DNA of 64,000 nucleotides, taken from contig NC_005027.1 in NCBI RefSeq assembly GCF_000196115.1, forward strand, positions 806,001 through 870,000, written 5' to 3'. The position numbers and the translations under genes were made by a program. Positions 29,362 to 38,311 of the stretch are shown one piece after another. Source of the stretch: Rhodopirellula baltica SH 1. Its GTDB lineage: Bacteria; Planctomycetota; Planctomycetia; Pirellulales; Pirellulaceae. The notes under the pieces are model-generated. The model had not been told where the DNA came from, searched no databases, and saw only the letters and a program-made list of their open reading frames with translations. How positions within the stretch are numbered: the stretch's first letter is position 1; each line of letters opens with the position of its first letter.

Positions 29362-29743
29362 GATGGCGTCCTGTATCGCGACTGGTTCAGATCGACGGTC
29401 TGGAGGCCGGATTCGCGATCGGACAACCGGGGCAAGATCGAATCCATTCGGTCATGCGGTCCGCGTCGATTGATGTGAATCCTGGACGATCCAGACGCTA
29501 CGAAATGCCGATGAGCGGTGGGAACCCCAGTCGGGCTGAAGATCTTCGAGAGCCGTCAAAAGGCCGAGGAAATGGAAGAATCTCCCAACCGGCCGCGCCT
29601 TTGCAGTCGACGCAATCGGCCCAGATTTGGAGGTCACGCAGTGTGGTGAGTAGGTCACGCAGTGTGATGAGATCCGCGTATTGAGTTCGCCACCGGCGTG
29701 ATACCATGCGATCTTTTGATTTGTTCCGTGAAACACTGACGCC
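29362..29743. other. Divergent gap with a 21-bp tandem repeat
   Basis: About 380 bases between the PAP2 gene and the DUF502-type gene. The only structure I see is a pair of 21-base repeats at 29631-29672. No coding frame stands out. Confidence 0.45.
29631..29672 (+). repeat. Two tandem 21-bp repeats upstream of the DUF502 gene
   Basis: AGGTCACGCAGTGTGGTGAG-T and AGGTCACGCAGTGTGATGAG-A lie directly end to end. The spacing of 21 bases is two helical turns, as for a dimeric regulator binding on one face of DNA, about 70 bases before the next start codon. A regulatory role is inference. Confidence 0.55.
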
Positions 29744-30406
29744 ATGAAACAGCACGTTCAAAAACATTTTTCGTTTCTTCGCACGACCGCGATCGGCGGA
29801 ATCTTCTTCTTGCTGCCGTTGCTGGTGGTGTGCGTGTTACTCGGGCAGTTGGTTCAGGTCATCTACGCGGTGGCCATCGCGTTGTTGCCGTTCTTGCGTG
29901 ATTACACGCCGTTTCATGACACAACGGGATACCTGTTGGTCTTCGGCATCGCAACGCTGTTGTTAATCTTGGCGTGTTTCGTCTCGGGCATCATGGCTCG
30001 CCGATCGATCGCGAGACAGTTCACTCGTTTCATCGAGAAGTATCTGTTGATGCTGTTTCCTCGTTACGCGATTTTCAAGGAACAGCTCAGCGGCAACATT
30101 GGTGGCGATGTTGCGAAAAACCGATTGCGTCCGGTTGTGGTTCAGTTGGAAGGGTTTACGCAGTTGGCGTTCGAGGTGGAACGGTATCGCGGGTCTGACA
30201 TTGCCAACGATCCGATGGGAGTGACGTTGTATTTGCCGGGATCACCGGATCCATGGAACGGAAAAGTCGTGATGGTCGAAGCATCTCGAGTCCAGCGGAT
30301 TGACGCACCGTTCGGCGATGTGGTCGGGACTTTCGAACAATTGGGCACCGACACTCAGAAGTGGGCTCGCGCCAATGCTTTGGCGGTTGAAAAGGAAGAA
30401 GCCTAG
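29744..30406 (+). CDS. DUF502-family membrane protein
   Basis: A 220-residue protein with two transmembrane helices (about residues 15-42 and 60-85). They are followed by a soluble domain with FPRYAIFKEQLSG, VVQLEGFTQLAFEVE and the typical VTLYLPGSPDPWNGKV. These features match the conserved DUF502 family of bacterial and plant membrane proteins (the plant member LCV/COV1-like is linked to vascular development). No biochemical function is established for the bacterial members. It may sense or transport at the cytoplasmic membrane. The ATG is preceded by a repeat-bearing leader. The next gene is a ROK kinase 190 bases downstream. Confidence 0.8.
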   Translation: MKQHVQKHFSFLRTTAIGGIFFLLPLLVVCVLLGQLVQVIYAVAIALLPFLRDYTPFHDTTGYLLVFGIATLLLILACFVSGIMARRSIARQFTRFIEKYLLMLFPRYAIFKEQLSGNIGGDVAKNRLRPVVVQLEGFTQLAFEVERYRGSDIANDPMGVTLYLPGSPDPWNGKVVMVEASRVQRIDAPFGDVVGTFEQLGTDTQKWARANALAVEKEEA

Positions 30407-30595
30407 CCAAGTCTATCGAGAGTTCATTCGATCGAGTCTTTTCGGTGCTGCGTTGAACGCGGTCACCTCCGGACGGTTTAGCGGGGGAGTGATTCCCGCT
30501 GGGATTGGGGCATTGCGGCGATGTCAAAATTGGGCAATCCGCTATACTTCGCGCCGGCTACGAAGACTCATTCCCACCATTTTTCAAGCGTTTGC

Positions 30596-31594
30596 ATGAC
30601 AACCGATTCACGTCATTACTGGGGCATCGACATTGGCGGCACCAGCATCAAGTGCGGACTGGTCAATTCAGCTGGCGAGACCGTCGCGTTTGAACAAGTC
30701 CCCACGTTGGAAGCCGAAGGTCCCCAAGCGGCGGTCGACCGATTGGCCACGATGATTCGTGAAGTCGAAACGCGGACGAAAACCATCGGCAATGTGCCGC
30801 GAATCGGGATGGGGGCCCCCGGGCCGATGGATTTGCCTCGTGGGATGTTGGTGGCCCCGCCCCAGTTGCCTTCGTGGTGGGAGTTTCCATTGTGTCAAAG
30901 GCTGACCGAGGCAACCGGTCGCCCGATTTCGTTTTTGAATGATGCCAATGCCGCCGCGTACGGCGAGTTTTGGCTGGGCAGCGGCGCTCAGGGATCGTCG
31001 ATGATTCTGTTGACGCTGGGGACCGGCGTCGGTGGCGGAATCATCGTGGAAGACCAATTGGTCAACGGTGTGAACAGTTTCGGCAGTGAGTGCGGGCACA
31101 TCATCGTTGACCCATCGCCGGACGCTCAGCTTTGTGCGTGGGGCGGCGGTCGTGGGCAATTGGAAGCCTATGCCTCGGCCAGCGGGGTGGTCATGCGAAC
31201 GCGACACCGGTTGGCAGAGTACCCAAAATCGCTGCTGCGGCCGTTTGTCGGCGAGAACAGTTCCCAATTGACCGCCAAACGGATTTGGGAAGCGGCGACG
31301 GAGGGTGACGATTTCGCGAATTTGATCATCGACGAAACGGCTCATTGGCTGGGAATTGGCGTCACCAACTTGGTTCACACGCTGGACCCCGGACACGTCG
31401 CTCTGGGTGGGGCGATGAATTTTGGCGGGTCGGAGTGTGAGATCGGGCGTCGTTTTTTAGCGGGCGTGGCCGAAGAATTTCGACAACGGACCTTCCCGAA
31501 TGTCTTCGAGGGAACGACCATTTCGTTTGCGACACTCGGACACGAAGCCGGTTATTTGGGCGCCGCCGGGTATGCTCGCAAGCAAGATTCCTGA
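30596..31594 (+). CDS. ROK-family sugar kinase (glucokinase-like)
   Basis: An ATP-dependent sugar kinase of 332 residues. The N-terminal phosphate loop is YWGIDIGGTSIKCGLV. Other motifs are GAPGPMD, the catalytic-Asp segment FLNDANAAAYGEFWLG, LTLGTGVGGGIIV, and the ROK block SECGHIIV. In place of the normal zinc motif (Cys-x-Cys-Gly-x-x-Gly-Cys-x-Glu) there is CAWGGGRGQLE: only one of the three cysteines of that stretch remains, so zinc binding is probably lost or altered. The start ATG at 30596 is chosen, since the upstream frame lacks family similarity. lepA follows 47 bases after the stop. Confidence 0.87.
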   Translation: MTTDSRHYWGIDIGGTSIKCGLVNSAGETVAFEQVPTLEAEGPQAAVDRLATMIREVETRTKTIGNVPRIGMGAPGPMDLPRGMLVAPPQLPSWWEFPLCQRLTEATGRPISFLNDANAAAYGEFWLGSGAQGSSMILLTLGTGVGGGIIVEDQLVNGVNSFGSECGHIIVDPSPDAQLCAWGGGRGQLEAYASASGVVMRTRHRLAEYPKSLLRPFVGENSSQLTAKRIWEAATEGDDFANLIIDETAHWLGIGVTNLVHTLDPGHVALGGAMNFGGSECEIGRRFLAGVAEEFRQRTFPNVFEGTTISFATLGHEAGYLGAAGYARKQDS

Positions 31595-31641
31595 AACGCA
31601 TTCGCCGTTTGAACAATCACCATCACTGAAATTGAAACCGG

Positions 31642-33456
31642 ATGGCATCGAAATCCTCTCGTTCGCAAGAACACATTCGCAACTTCTGCATCATCGCTCA
31701 CATCGACCACGGCAAAAGCACGTTGGCCGATCGTTTGTTGGAGAGCACCGGAACGGTTGATAACCGCGGGAAGAAGACGCAAATGCTGGATGACTTGGCG
31801 TTGGAACAACAACGCGGAATCACCATCAAAGCTCGCGCCGTGGCCATGCGATACAAACGCGATGGTATCGAATACGAATTGAATCTGATCGACACGCCCG
31901 GCCACGTCGACTTTCAATACGAAGTTTCACGCTCGCTGGCGTGTTGCGAAGGTGCATTGTTGCTGGTCGATGCTTTTCAAGGTGTGGAAGCACAAACCGT
32001 CGCCAACGCTTTCGCGGCAATGGAGCACGACCTGACGATTGTTCCGGTGATCAACAAAATCGATCTGATCCACGCCCGTCCTGATGAAGTGGCCGAGGAG
32101 ATGATGAATTCGTTGGGAACCGATCCAGACGAATGTAAACGCGTCAGTGCAAAAACCGGCGAAGGCGTCGCCGCATTGTTGGATGCGATCGTGGATTCGG
32201 TCCCGGCACCGACTGGCGATCCAAAGGCGGTGCTTCAGGCGATGGTTTTTGATTCCAACTACGACGATTTTCGTGGTGCGATCACCTACATTCGCGTCAT
32301 GCAGGGAACGGTTCGAAAGGGCCAGAAGATCAAGTTCCTGCGAGCGGGGTCCGTTCACGATGTTGTGGAATTGGGCCAGTTTGCTCCCAGTCGCGTTCCT
32401 TGCGACGAATTGGTCGCTGGCCAAGTGGGCTATTTGATTTGCAACATCAAGAGCCTTGGCGATGTGCACATCGGGGACACGATCAGCATCGCGGGCAACG
32501 ATCCCGCACCGGCGTTGCCCGGTTATGACCGTCCAAAACGCATGGTTTATTGCGGATTGTTCCCCAGCGACGGGCAGGATTTCAGTGAACTGCGCGATGC
32601 GTTGGAACGATTGGCGGTCAACGATCCGAGTTTTGAGTTTGAGCCTGAAACGAGTGACGCGCTCGGATTTGGTTTCCGGTGCGGTTTTCTCGGCTTGCTG
32701 CACATGGAAATCGTCCAGCAGCGATTGGAGCAGGAATCCGATATCGATCTGGTCCAAACCGCCCCCAACGTGACCTACGAGATCACTGACAAACGAGGCG
32801 TGACGAAGAACATTCACAAGCCGCAAGATGTTCCCGACCCCGGTGACATCGAGAAGTTCTGTCAGCCGATCGTGCGTTGCAACGTCATCGTGCCTGAGGA
32901 ATACATCGGCCCGGTTATGAAGCTGTGCCAGGAACGACGTGGCATCCAAAAGGGCCACGAGGTGCTGGGGGCTTCGCGAGCGATGCTGACGTATGACATT
33001 CCGCTGGCGGAAGTGATCTACGACTTGCACGATCGGATCAAGAGCTGCACGCGTGGCTATGGGACGCTGGATTACGAGATGGTCGGTTATGAAGAAGCGG
33101 ACCTGTGCCGGTTGGATATTCTGGTTAACGGCAACCGAGTCGACGCGTTGTCGGTCGTTTGTCACCGAGCCGACGCGGACCGTCGCGGGCGTGCGGTGGC
33201 GAAGAAATTGAAATCGGAGATCGAACGTCATATGTTCGAGGTGGCTGTTCAAGCAGCGATCGGAAGCCGCGTGATTGCTCGTGAAACCGTGCCTGCGATG
33301 CGAAAGAACGTGACCGCGAAGTGTTACGGCGGTGACATCACGCGAAAACGCAAGTTGCTGCAGAAGCAAAAGGAAGGCAAGAAACGAATGAAGGCGGTCG
33401 GCAACGTTGAGATCAGCCAAAAGGCGTTCATGGCGGTTCTGACTGACGGCGAATGA
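31642..33456 (+). CDS. lepA: Elongation factor 4 (LepA)
   Basis: Ribosome back-translocase GTPase of 604 residues, active in the cytosol on stalled or mis-translocated ribosomes. The G domain has AHIDHGKST (G1), GITIKA (switch I), DTPGHVD (G3) and NKIDL (G4). Domain II and EF-G-like domains follow, then the LepA-specific C-terminal domain ending in KRKLLQKQKEGKKRMK, a basic segment that contacts tRNA. Length and order match the family exactly. It is expected to be constitutive. A long open frame on the opposite strand is a shadow of its codon usage. Confidence 0.97.
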   Translation: MASKSSRSQEHIRNFCIIAHIDHGKSTLADRLLESTGTVDNRGKKTQMLDDLALEQQRGITIKARAVAMRYKRDGIEYELNLIDTPGHVDFQYEVSRSLACCEGALLLVDAFQGVEAQTVANAFAAMEHDLTIVPVINKIDLIHARPDEVAEEMMNSLGTDPDECKRVSAKTGEGVAALLDAIVDSVPAPTGDPKAVLQAMVFDSNYDDFRGAITYIRVMQGTVRKGQKIKFLRAGSVHDVVELGQFAPSRVPCDELVAGQVGYLICNIKSLGDVHIGDTISIAGNDPAPALPGYDRPKRMVYCGLFPSDGQDFSELRDALERLAVNDPSFEFEPETSDALGFGFRCGFLGLLHMEIVQQRLEQESDIDLVQTAPNVTYEITDKRGVTKNIHKPQDVPDPGDIEKFCQPIVRCNVIVPEEYIGPVMKLCQERRGIQKGHEVLGASRAMLTYDIPLAEVIYDLHDRIKSCTRGYGTLDYEMVGYEEADLCRLDILVNGNRVDALSVVCHRADADRRGRAVAKKLKSEIERHMFEVAVQAAIGSRVIARETVPAMRKNVTAKCYGGDITRKRKLLQKQKEGKKRMKAVGNVEISQKAFMAVLTDGE

Positions 33457-33480
33457 GGGGACGCCGGCTTGATTGGCTTT

Positions 33481-33536
33481 GGATGCATCTGGAACCCGTG
33501 GATGCATCTGGAATTCGCGGATGCAGCTGAAATCAC
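33481..33536 (+). repeat. Three 19-bp tandem units (GGATGCATCTGGAA)
   Basis: Units start at 33481, 33500 and 33519. The first two share GGATGCATCTGGAA, and the third is degraded (GGATGCAGCTGAAA). They lie just downstream of lepA, 25 bases after its stop codon. Confidence 0.65.
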
Positions 33537-33741
33537 AGCGAAAGAGCAAGTTTGCGTGCTGGTCGCCTGATTGAGTTCCACGCGTGAAACGTTCCGACAA
33601 AAACTTTCCGAACGAATTTCCGGAATGACCCGCAAGATCGGAACAGTTTGACACGATACAGGTACTACGCAAATGAATGATCCTCTGCGGATTGGTTCAA
33701 GTGCGGATTTGCCAAGTCGGAAACCAAGGAAGGTTGCTCGG

Positions 33742-34332
33742 ATGACCAGCAAGATGACCTCAACACTCACTCGTTTCGGGACGTTGTGCCTGCTCACCAC
33801 TGTGGTGATCTCTAGCACAGGTTGCTACGGCCTGGGCGGCAGCAACTACAACTTGGGAATCCTCGGATTTCCAATTCCTGTGAGCCCGTACTACCAGCAC
33901 AAGCAAGAAGAGAAGTTCCACAACAAGGAACGCTATGACCGGGTGCCGATTCTCGGCCCCACCACGTCAGGCGGTCCTCCAATCGCGTTGGATCCACCCA
34001 GCGATGACGAAGTGATGCAAGCACTCGAGCAGGCTCGTCCTGTCCAAGGCGGCATCCCGTTGATCTGGGAAAAACAACGCAACGATGTGCGAATCATCAA
34101 AGAGAAGATCGCGGATTACATCGATCCACCGCGATTCTACCCTTTGATCGGTCCAGCCCAGCTGCACCACGCACACTACAAGTGCACGATCTACTTCGAC
34201 GAGTCGACCATCATCGGCTACCCCGTTCCGCACACGCTGCGTGACCGCGAAGCGATTGAGGTCGTCTACATTGACCACAACCACTTCCACATGGTTGGTG
34301 ACGTCGAGCCTTACACGACACCGAACCTCTAG
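33742..34332 (+). CDS. Lipoprotein-like protein, planctomycete type
   Basis: A 196-residue protein with a type II signal (FGTLCLLTTVVISSTGC, Cys about residue 28) for lipid anchoring at the outer or cytoplasmic membrane. The mature part has no enzyme motif I know. It contains PYYQHKQEEKFHNKERYDRVPIL, a predicted extended region with prolines, and a C-terminal beta-rich part (HHAHYKCTIYFDES, VPHTLRDREAIEVVYIDHNHFH). The frame opens at 33673, but AAGGAAGG lies 8 bases before the ATG at 33742, which favours that start. It is probably restricted to planctomycetes. Confidence 0.72.
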   Translation: MTSKMTSTLTRFGTLCLLTTVVISSTGCYGLGGSNYNLGILGFPIPVSPYYQHKQEEKFHNKERYDRVPILGPTTSGGPPIALDPPSDDEVMQALEQARPVQGGIPLIWEKQRNDVRIIKEKIADYIDPPRFYPLIGPAQLHHAHYKCTIYFDESTIIGYPVPHTLRDREAIEVVYIDHNHFHMVGDVEPYTTPNL

Positions 34333-34389
34333 GTCCGAGCCTGTTGGGATCGGAGTTCCGGATGCAACACTCCGGTTGGCAATCGCACT

Positions 34390-34440
34390 GAACAAACGCA
34401 ACGGTCCGATGAGCATTTCAGCTCACCGGGCCGTTTGTTC
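34390..34440 (+). terminator. Long hairpin after the lipoprotein gene
   Basis: GAACAAAC and GGTCCGATGAGC pair with GCTCACCGGGCC and GTTTGTTC around an ATTTCA loop, with a five-base bulge (GCAAC) and two mismatches. It starts 58 bases after the stop. No long T-run follows, so termination is plausible but not certain. Confidence 0.5.
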
Positions 34441-34610
34441 GTTCAAGCCCGACATCTTTCCCACACCGCACGGTTTCCCCACGCGATGCGTCTGACTCGT
34501 GATGGCGTTGAGAAACCAGAAAAGGACGTCGGGATTCTTCCCGGAAGCATGGTCGACGGGTTAGCGTATGCGGACTGAAATCACGTCCCGCTCCTCGCGA
34601 ATCCCTGCAC

Positions 34611-35732
34611 ATGAATTCTGACGAAAACCCTTCTTTGACCAGCGACTCGCCACGATTCGACGCCGATGATTTGGGCACGCCCGATTCAGTGGAGTCGAGC
34701 CCCACCGCCAATTCGGAAGTCTACGAAGACGTGCCGGATGACGAGCCCGTCGGCGAAACTTCCGCGGCTACCGAAACCACGACGGAAACGTTGACGGCTG
34801 AAATGCTGAACGAAGACGTTTCGGACTTGGCTGACGACGTCGAAGAGCTTTCCGATGAAGTCAACCAATTCGCGGTTTCCGCCGTCGCCGCGACGGACGC
34901 ACCCGAGGAATCGATCGACACGGAGCTGTCGCCCGAACTTTTGGCGTTGCAGCAGCCCTTTGTTGGCCAATGGAACGGGTTGGTCAGCACGACCAACTGG
35001 GAAAAGGGACGCATCATCAGTCAGTGGCGGGCGGCGTTGATCGAAGCCGGTGCTCCATCGACCGAGTATTCCGATGAAGCATGGGCCTCTCGCGTCGGAG
35101 GTGTCACGGCACCCCACGTGGGGCGTCTGCGTCGTGTCTTCGACCGATTCGCGGAAGACCAACCTAAGTACGAAGGTTTGTATTGGTCGCACTTCTTGGC
35201 TGCACTGGATTGGGATGATGCGGCCCTATGGTTGCAAGGAGCCGTGGAGGAGAAGTGGTCGGTATCGAACATGCGAGACAAACGTTGGAAAGCCAACGGT
35301 GAAGTCGAATCGCAGCGTCCGTCGGCCAGCCAAATCATGGAAGTGGATTTGGATGAGGACCAGCCCGAAATGAGCGATGCCAACTTGGGCACCGCTCCCG
35401 CGCAGGGCGACGATACGACGAAAGACTACGACGGAGATACCGATGGCGTCCAAGGTCCGACCTACGAGGGACCAGACTTCGGCGAAGAAGAGGAATTGAA
35501 CAAGCTCGGCGAATCGGGCCGCGAAGAAGGTGAGGCGGGACTTGCGACAGAAACGCCCCCGTCACCTTTGCAACCGTTCGCTGGTTTGCCAGAATTGCCA
35601 GATGACCTCAGCGACGTCGTCGAACAACTGAAATTATCGATCTTGCGGCACAAGTCCGCCGGGTTCAACGATGTGTCGCCCGACGTGATCCGCCGCTACC
35701 TCGAAGCGGTTGCACTCCTGATTGAATCGTAG
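34611..35732 (+). CDS. Acidic cytosolic protein, unknown function
   Basis: A 373-residue protein that is strongly acidic at both ends. Residues 1-115 and about 250-315 are low-complexity Asp/Glu/Thr/Ser tracts, probably disordered. The middle, about residues 120-225, is a compact helical region (TTNWEKGRIISQWRAALIEAG, SDEAWASRVGGVTAPHVGRLR, YWSHFLAALDWDDAALWLQ) with a helix-turn-helix-like spacing, suggesting nucleic-acid or partner binding. The C-terminal about 50 residues are helical (LSDVVEQLKLSILRHKSAGF). I do not recognise a named family. The following glycosyltransferase begins directly at its stop codon. Confidence 0.65.
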   Translation: MNSDENPSLTSDSPRFDADDLGTPDSVESSPTANSEVYEDVPDDEPVGETSAATETTTETLTAEMLNEDVSDLADDVEELSDEVNQFAVSAVAATDAPEESIDTELSPELLALQQPFVGQWNGLVSTTNWEKGRIISQWRAALIEAGAPSTEYSDEAWASRVGGVTAPHVGRLRRVFDRFAEDQPKYEGLYWSHFLAALDWDDAALWLQGAVEEKWSVSNMRDKRWKANGEVESQRPSASQIMEVDLDEDQPEMSDANLGTAPAQGDDTTKDYDGDTDGVQGPTYEGPDFGEEEELNKLGESGREEGEAGLATETPPSPLQPFAGLPELPDDLSDVVEQLKLSILRHKSAGFNDVSPDVIRRYLEAVALLIES

Positions 35733-35734
35733 CC

Positions 35735-36517
35735 ATCGACACGACTTCTGAAATCGCCAACGAAACCGAATCGCATTCCGTTGCCCCCGACGTTGCGTCG
35801 GGGCAACGGATCTTAGTTGGGATCTGCACCTACAACGAAGCCGCCAACGTTCAGACGATGTTGACGAAGATTCGTGCGGCTTTGCCAAACGCGGTGTGTT
35901 TGGTCGTCGATGACGATTCGCCCGATGGAACCGCGGAGATCGCGCGACGGTATGCGGAGGAATCCGGTGCCAGCGATTCGGTGCTGGTGAAAATCCGCAA
36001 GGACGAACGCGGATTGGGTGGCGCGATCCGTGCCGCGATGCAAACCGCGATTGATGGGAAGTACGATTTGTTCTGCAACATGGACGCAGATCTCAGTCAC
36101 GACCCGACGGATCTGCCTCGGTTGGTTTCGACTTGCCTGAAAGAGAACGCCGACGTGGTCGTTGGATCACGTTACATCGAAGGCGGCGCGATCGTCGGTT
36201 GGCCTTGGCGTCGCAAAGTGATGAGCGGTTTGATCAACGGGTTCACGCGAAAGATGTTGCGGTTGCCGGTTCGTGATGCCAGCGGTTCCTATCGTTGTTA
36301 TCGCGTGGGTTGTTTGGCCGGGTTGGATCCGCCTCGTAATCCGAGTGACGGGTACGCATTTATCCAGGAAGTCTTGCTGCGGCTGCATCGTGATGGAGCC
36401 AAGTGCGTGGAAGTTCCAATCACGTTCACTGAACGCGTGCATGGAACCAGCAAACTGAATTTTCGCGAAGCAATTCGAAGCAGTTTGACGGTGTTCCGAT
36501 TGTTGGCAGCTCGGTAG
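35735..36517 (+). CDS. GT2 glycosyltransferase (polyprenol-phosphate mannosyltransferase-like)
   Basis: Family 2 glycosyltransferase, likely making polyprenyl-phosphate-hexose from a nucleotide sugar for membrane glycosylation. The N-terminal strand ILVGICTYNEAANV, the VVDDDSPDGT nucleotide-binding motif, NMDADLSHDPTDLP (DxD) and the acceptor segment RDASGSYRCYRV are all present. The first ATG in frame (35858) would delete the ILVGICTYNEA strand, which is essential. Upstream in the same frame, back to a TGA at 35723, there is no ATG, GTG or TTG. The coordinates given use an ATC at 35735, immediately after the stop of the previous gene, as the least unlikely start. Translational coupling or a sequence error are alternatives. 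Confidence 0.8.
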   Translation: MDTTSEIANETESHSVAPDVASGQRILVGICTYNEAANVQTMLTKIRAALPNAVCLVVDDDSPDGTAEIARRYAEESGASDSVLVKIRKDERGLGGAIRAAMQTAIDGKYDLFCNMDADLSHDPTDLPRLVSTCLKENADVVVGSRYIEGGAIVGWPWRRKVMSGLINGFTRKMLRLPVRDASGSYRCYRVGCLAGLDPPRNPSDGYAFIQEVLLRLHRDGAKCVEVPITFTERVHGTSKLNFREAIRSSLTVFRLLAAR

Positions 36518-36622
36518 GCCATGTTTCACATGGCGACTGCGAATAGGGGCTTCGTTTGCGGTTTGGGTTGGTTTGGGGTGGTGTGTGGAATGGACCGCCG
36601 CGATCGCCAGGTGGAACCTGGC

Positions 36623-38311
36623 CTACGTGGATTTTCGTCGCACTTTGCTTTGAGCGACGGCTTGGGCGGCTCGTCGGCCGTGGTCGAAGGCTTCTTCGAA
36701 CAAAGCAACACCGCTTAGATCCGACGCAGCAAAATGGATGTTGCCAATGGAATCGCTGGCTCGCGCCCGCATCGGGTTGGAGCGGCTGCCAACGATCGGC
36801 TGGATCATGGCATGTCCCCACACCATGACATCCAACGTCTCGATTTGATTGCGGATGTCAGCGTGCATGACTTCGAGATCACTGCAAACGACCTCAGCGG
36901 CTTCTTGCCACGTCAGGTTCAACAGTTCGGTGCGAGTGATCGCGGCGTTGTCGGTGGTGAGAGCTTGGTACCAAGTCAGCACCGTTCCACCGTGGTCGCG
37001 ACCGGTTTGATGTCCCGCGTTGACATAGCCCAAAGAGTCGGACTGATAGCGAACGTTGTCCCAGCACATCGCTGGCTGAGTTTCTTTCGGTCGATCCTTG
37101 AGCGCAACGTTCGCAACCAACCAACTTCCGTATTGAAACGACCGAGCCGCCTCGATTCGCTTCTGTTTGATGTCACCGAGTGAGTCGGGTAACAACTGAG
37201 ACGCAATGAATTGTGGGACGGCGAGGATGACCGAGTCGGCGGTGAAGTTCACTTGCTTCTGGGTTTGCGTGTCGAAGGAATGCAACGTGTGGACGCCGTC
37301 TTCGTTCAGGCGGATCGAAAGAACTGCTTGGTTCTTTTCAACGCGATCGCCAACGCGTTGTGCCAATTGATCGATTAGGAAACCGTTGCCTTCGGGCCAA
37401 GTCAAAACGGGAGCGGACTCGGCCGAACTGGATGGCTTGAGAAGCCGCGAGGCAAAATAGAAAATTCCCGCCCACGCACTGGTTTGGTCGGCACGCAGTC
37501 CATAGTCATCCCGACACGAGTGGTCGACCAACCAAAGCAATCGCGGCGAATCAAATTCGCGAGATTGCATCCACTGCATCATCGAAAGCTGATCGAGTGA
37601 CAGACACTCGGGATCGTCGCTTGCTTGCGAAGTTGGAAGTACGAACCAAGGTTTGCCGCTTGCATCTGTTTGCTGTGCATATTCTGACATCTCCTTCTGA
37701 AAGCGTTCAATCTGCGAGATGTCCTGGCTGCTCGCATCACTCAGTGGTAGCAAACCGTATTGCCACTGGCCGTTTGCCCAAACCCTTTCTTCAGGATCGC
37801 GACAAAGCATTTGCTCGGCGGGCTCTCCGTTTTGATCGAGAACTCCGCAGTCTTCCAAGAAGGATCGCAGCGGTTCGTTGTGAGTACCGGGAAGCGGCAA
37901 GTAGTGTGCTCCCCACGGGGCACGCAGTGATCCAAACGAGTCGGATTTGTACTGAGTGCTTTTTGAAGTTCCGCCGGGCGACGATTCCAGTTCAAGGATC
38001 AGGAAATCGTCGATGCCAGACTTCAACAGTTCATAGCCAGCGGACAAACCAGCGGCTCCGCAGCCAACGATGATGCAACTGGCGTGGCGACGAATGTCGT
38101 CTGATTTAGAAGGGAATCGTTCGGTATCGGGAACTCGCAACCAATGGCCGATTTCGCGGTTCGGCGTGAGCATCGAGCCTGAAAAAGGCAGAGCACCCGA
38201 CCACTTCGATGACAGTGAATCGCAACCGACGCAGGCGAGGGCACCGGCACCGAGCACCGAAGACAGCAAATCTCGCCGGGTGTAGCGAAGTCTTCGGGCC
38301 TGAGAATTCAT
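36623..38311 (-). CDS. Tat-exported FAD-dependent amine oxidase-like protein
   Basis: A flavoprotein of 562 residues. The N-terminus MNSQARRLRYTRRDLLSSV followed by LGAGALACVGC is a twin-arginine signal ending in a lipobox, so it is likely exported folded and lipid-anchored. The dinucleotide fold is IIVGCGAAGLSAGYELL, with the acidic strand end ILELESSPGG, and the C-terminal FAD segment is GNIHFAASDLSGVALFEEAF. Substrate is unknown; relatives are amine oxidases and protoporphyrinogen-oxidase-like enzymes. Its ATG at 38311 overlaps the stop codon of the upstream exchanger gene by the ATGA arrangement, giving coupled translation and fixing the start. Confidence 0.82.
   Translation of the reverse strand: MNSQARRLRYTRRDLLSSVLGAGALACVGCDSLSSKWSGALPFSGSMLTPNREIGHWLRVPDTERFPSKSDDIRRHASCIIVGCGAAGLSAGYELLKSGIDDFLILELESSPGGTSKSTQYKSDSFGSLRAPWGAHYLPLPGTHNEPLRSFLEDCGVLDQNGEPAEQMLCRDPEERVWANGQWQYGLLPLSDASSQDISQIERFQKEMSEYAQQTDASGKPWFVLPTSQASDDPECLSLDQLSMMQWMQSREFDSPRLLWLVDHSCRDDYGLRADQTSAWAGIFYFASRLLKPSSSAESAPVLTWPEGNGFLIDQLAQRVGDRVEKNQAVLSIRLNEDGVHTLHSFDTQTQKQVNFTADSVILAVPQFIASQLLPDSLGDIKQKRIEAARSFQYGSWLVANVALKDRPKETQPAMCWDNVRYQSDSLGYVNAGHQTGRDHGGTVLTWYQALTTDNAAITRTELLNLTWQEAAEVVCSDLEVMHADIRNQIETLDVMVWGHAMIQPIVGSRSNPMRARASDSIGNIHFAASDLSGVALFEEAFDHGRRAAQAVAQSKVRRKST

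Noticed and set aside
31927-33672. A 581-codon open frame antisense to lepA
   Set aside because: It lies entirely within a strongly conserved lepA coding frame apart from its first codons, has no family features and no domain resemblance. It is a shadow of high-GC codon usage.
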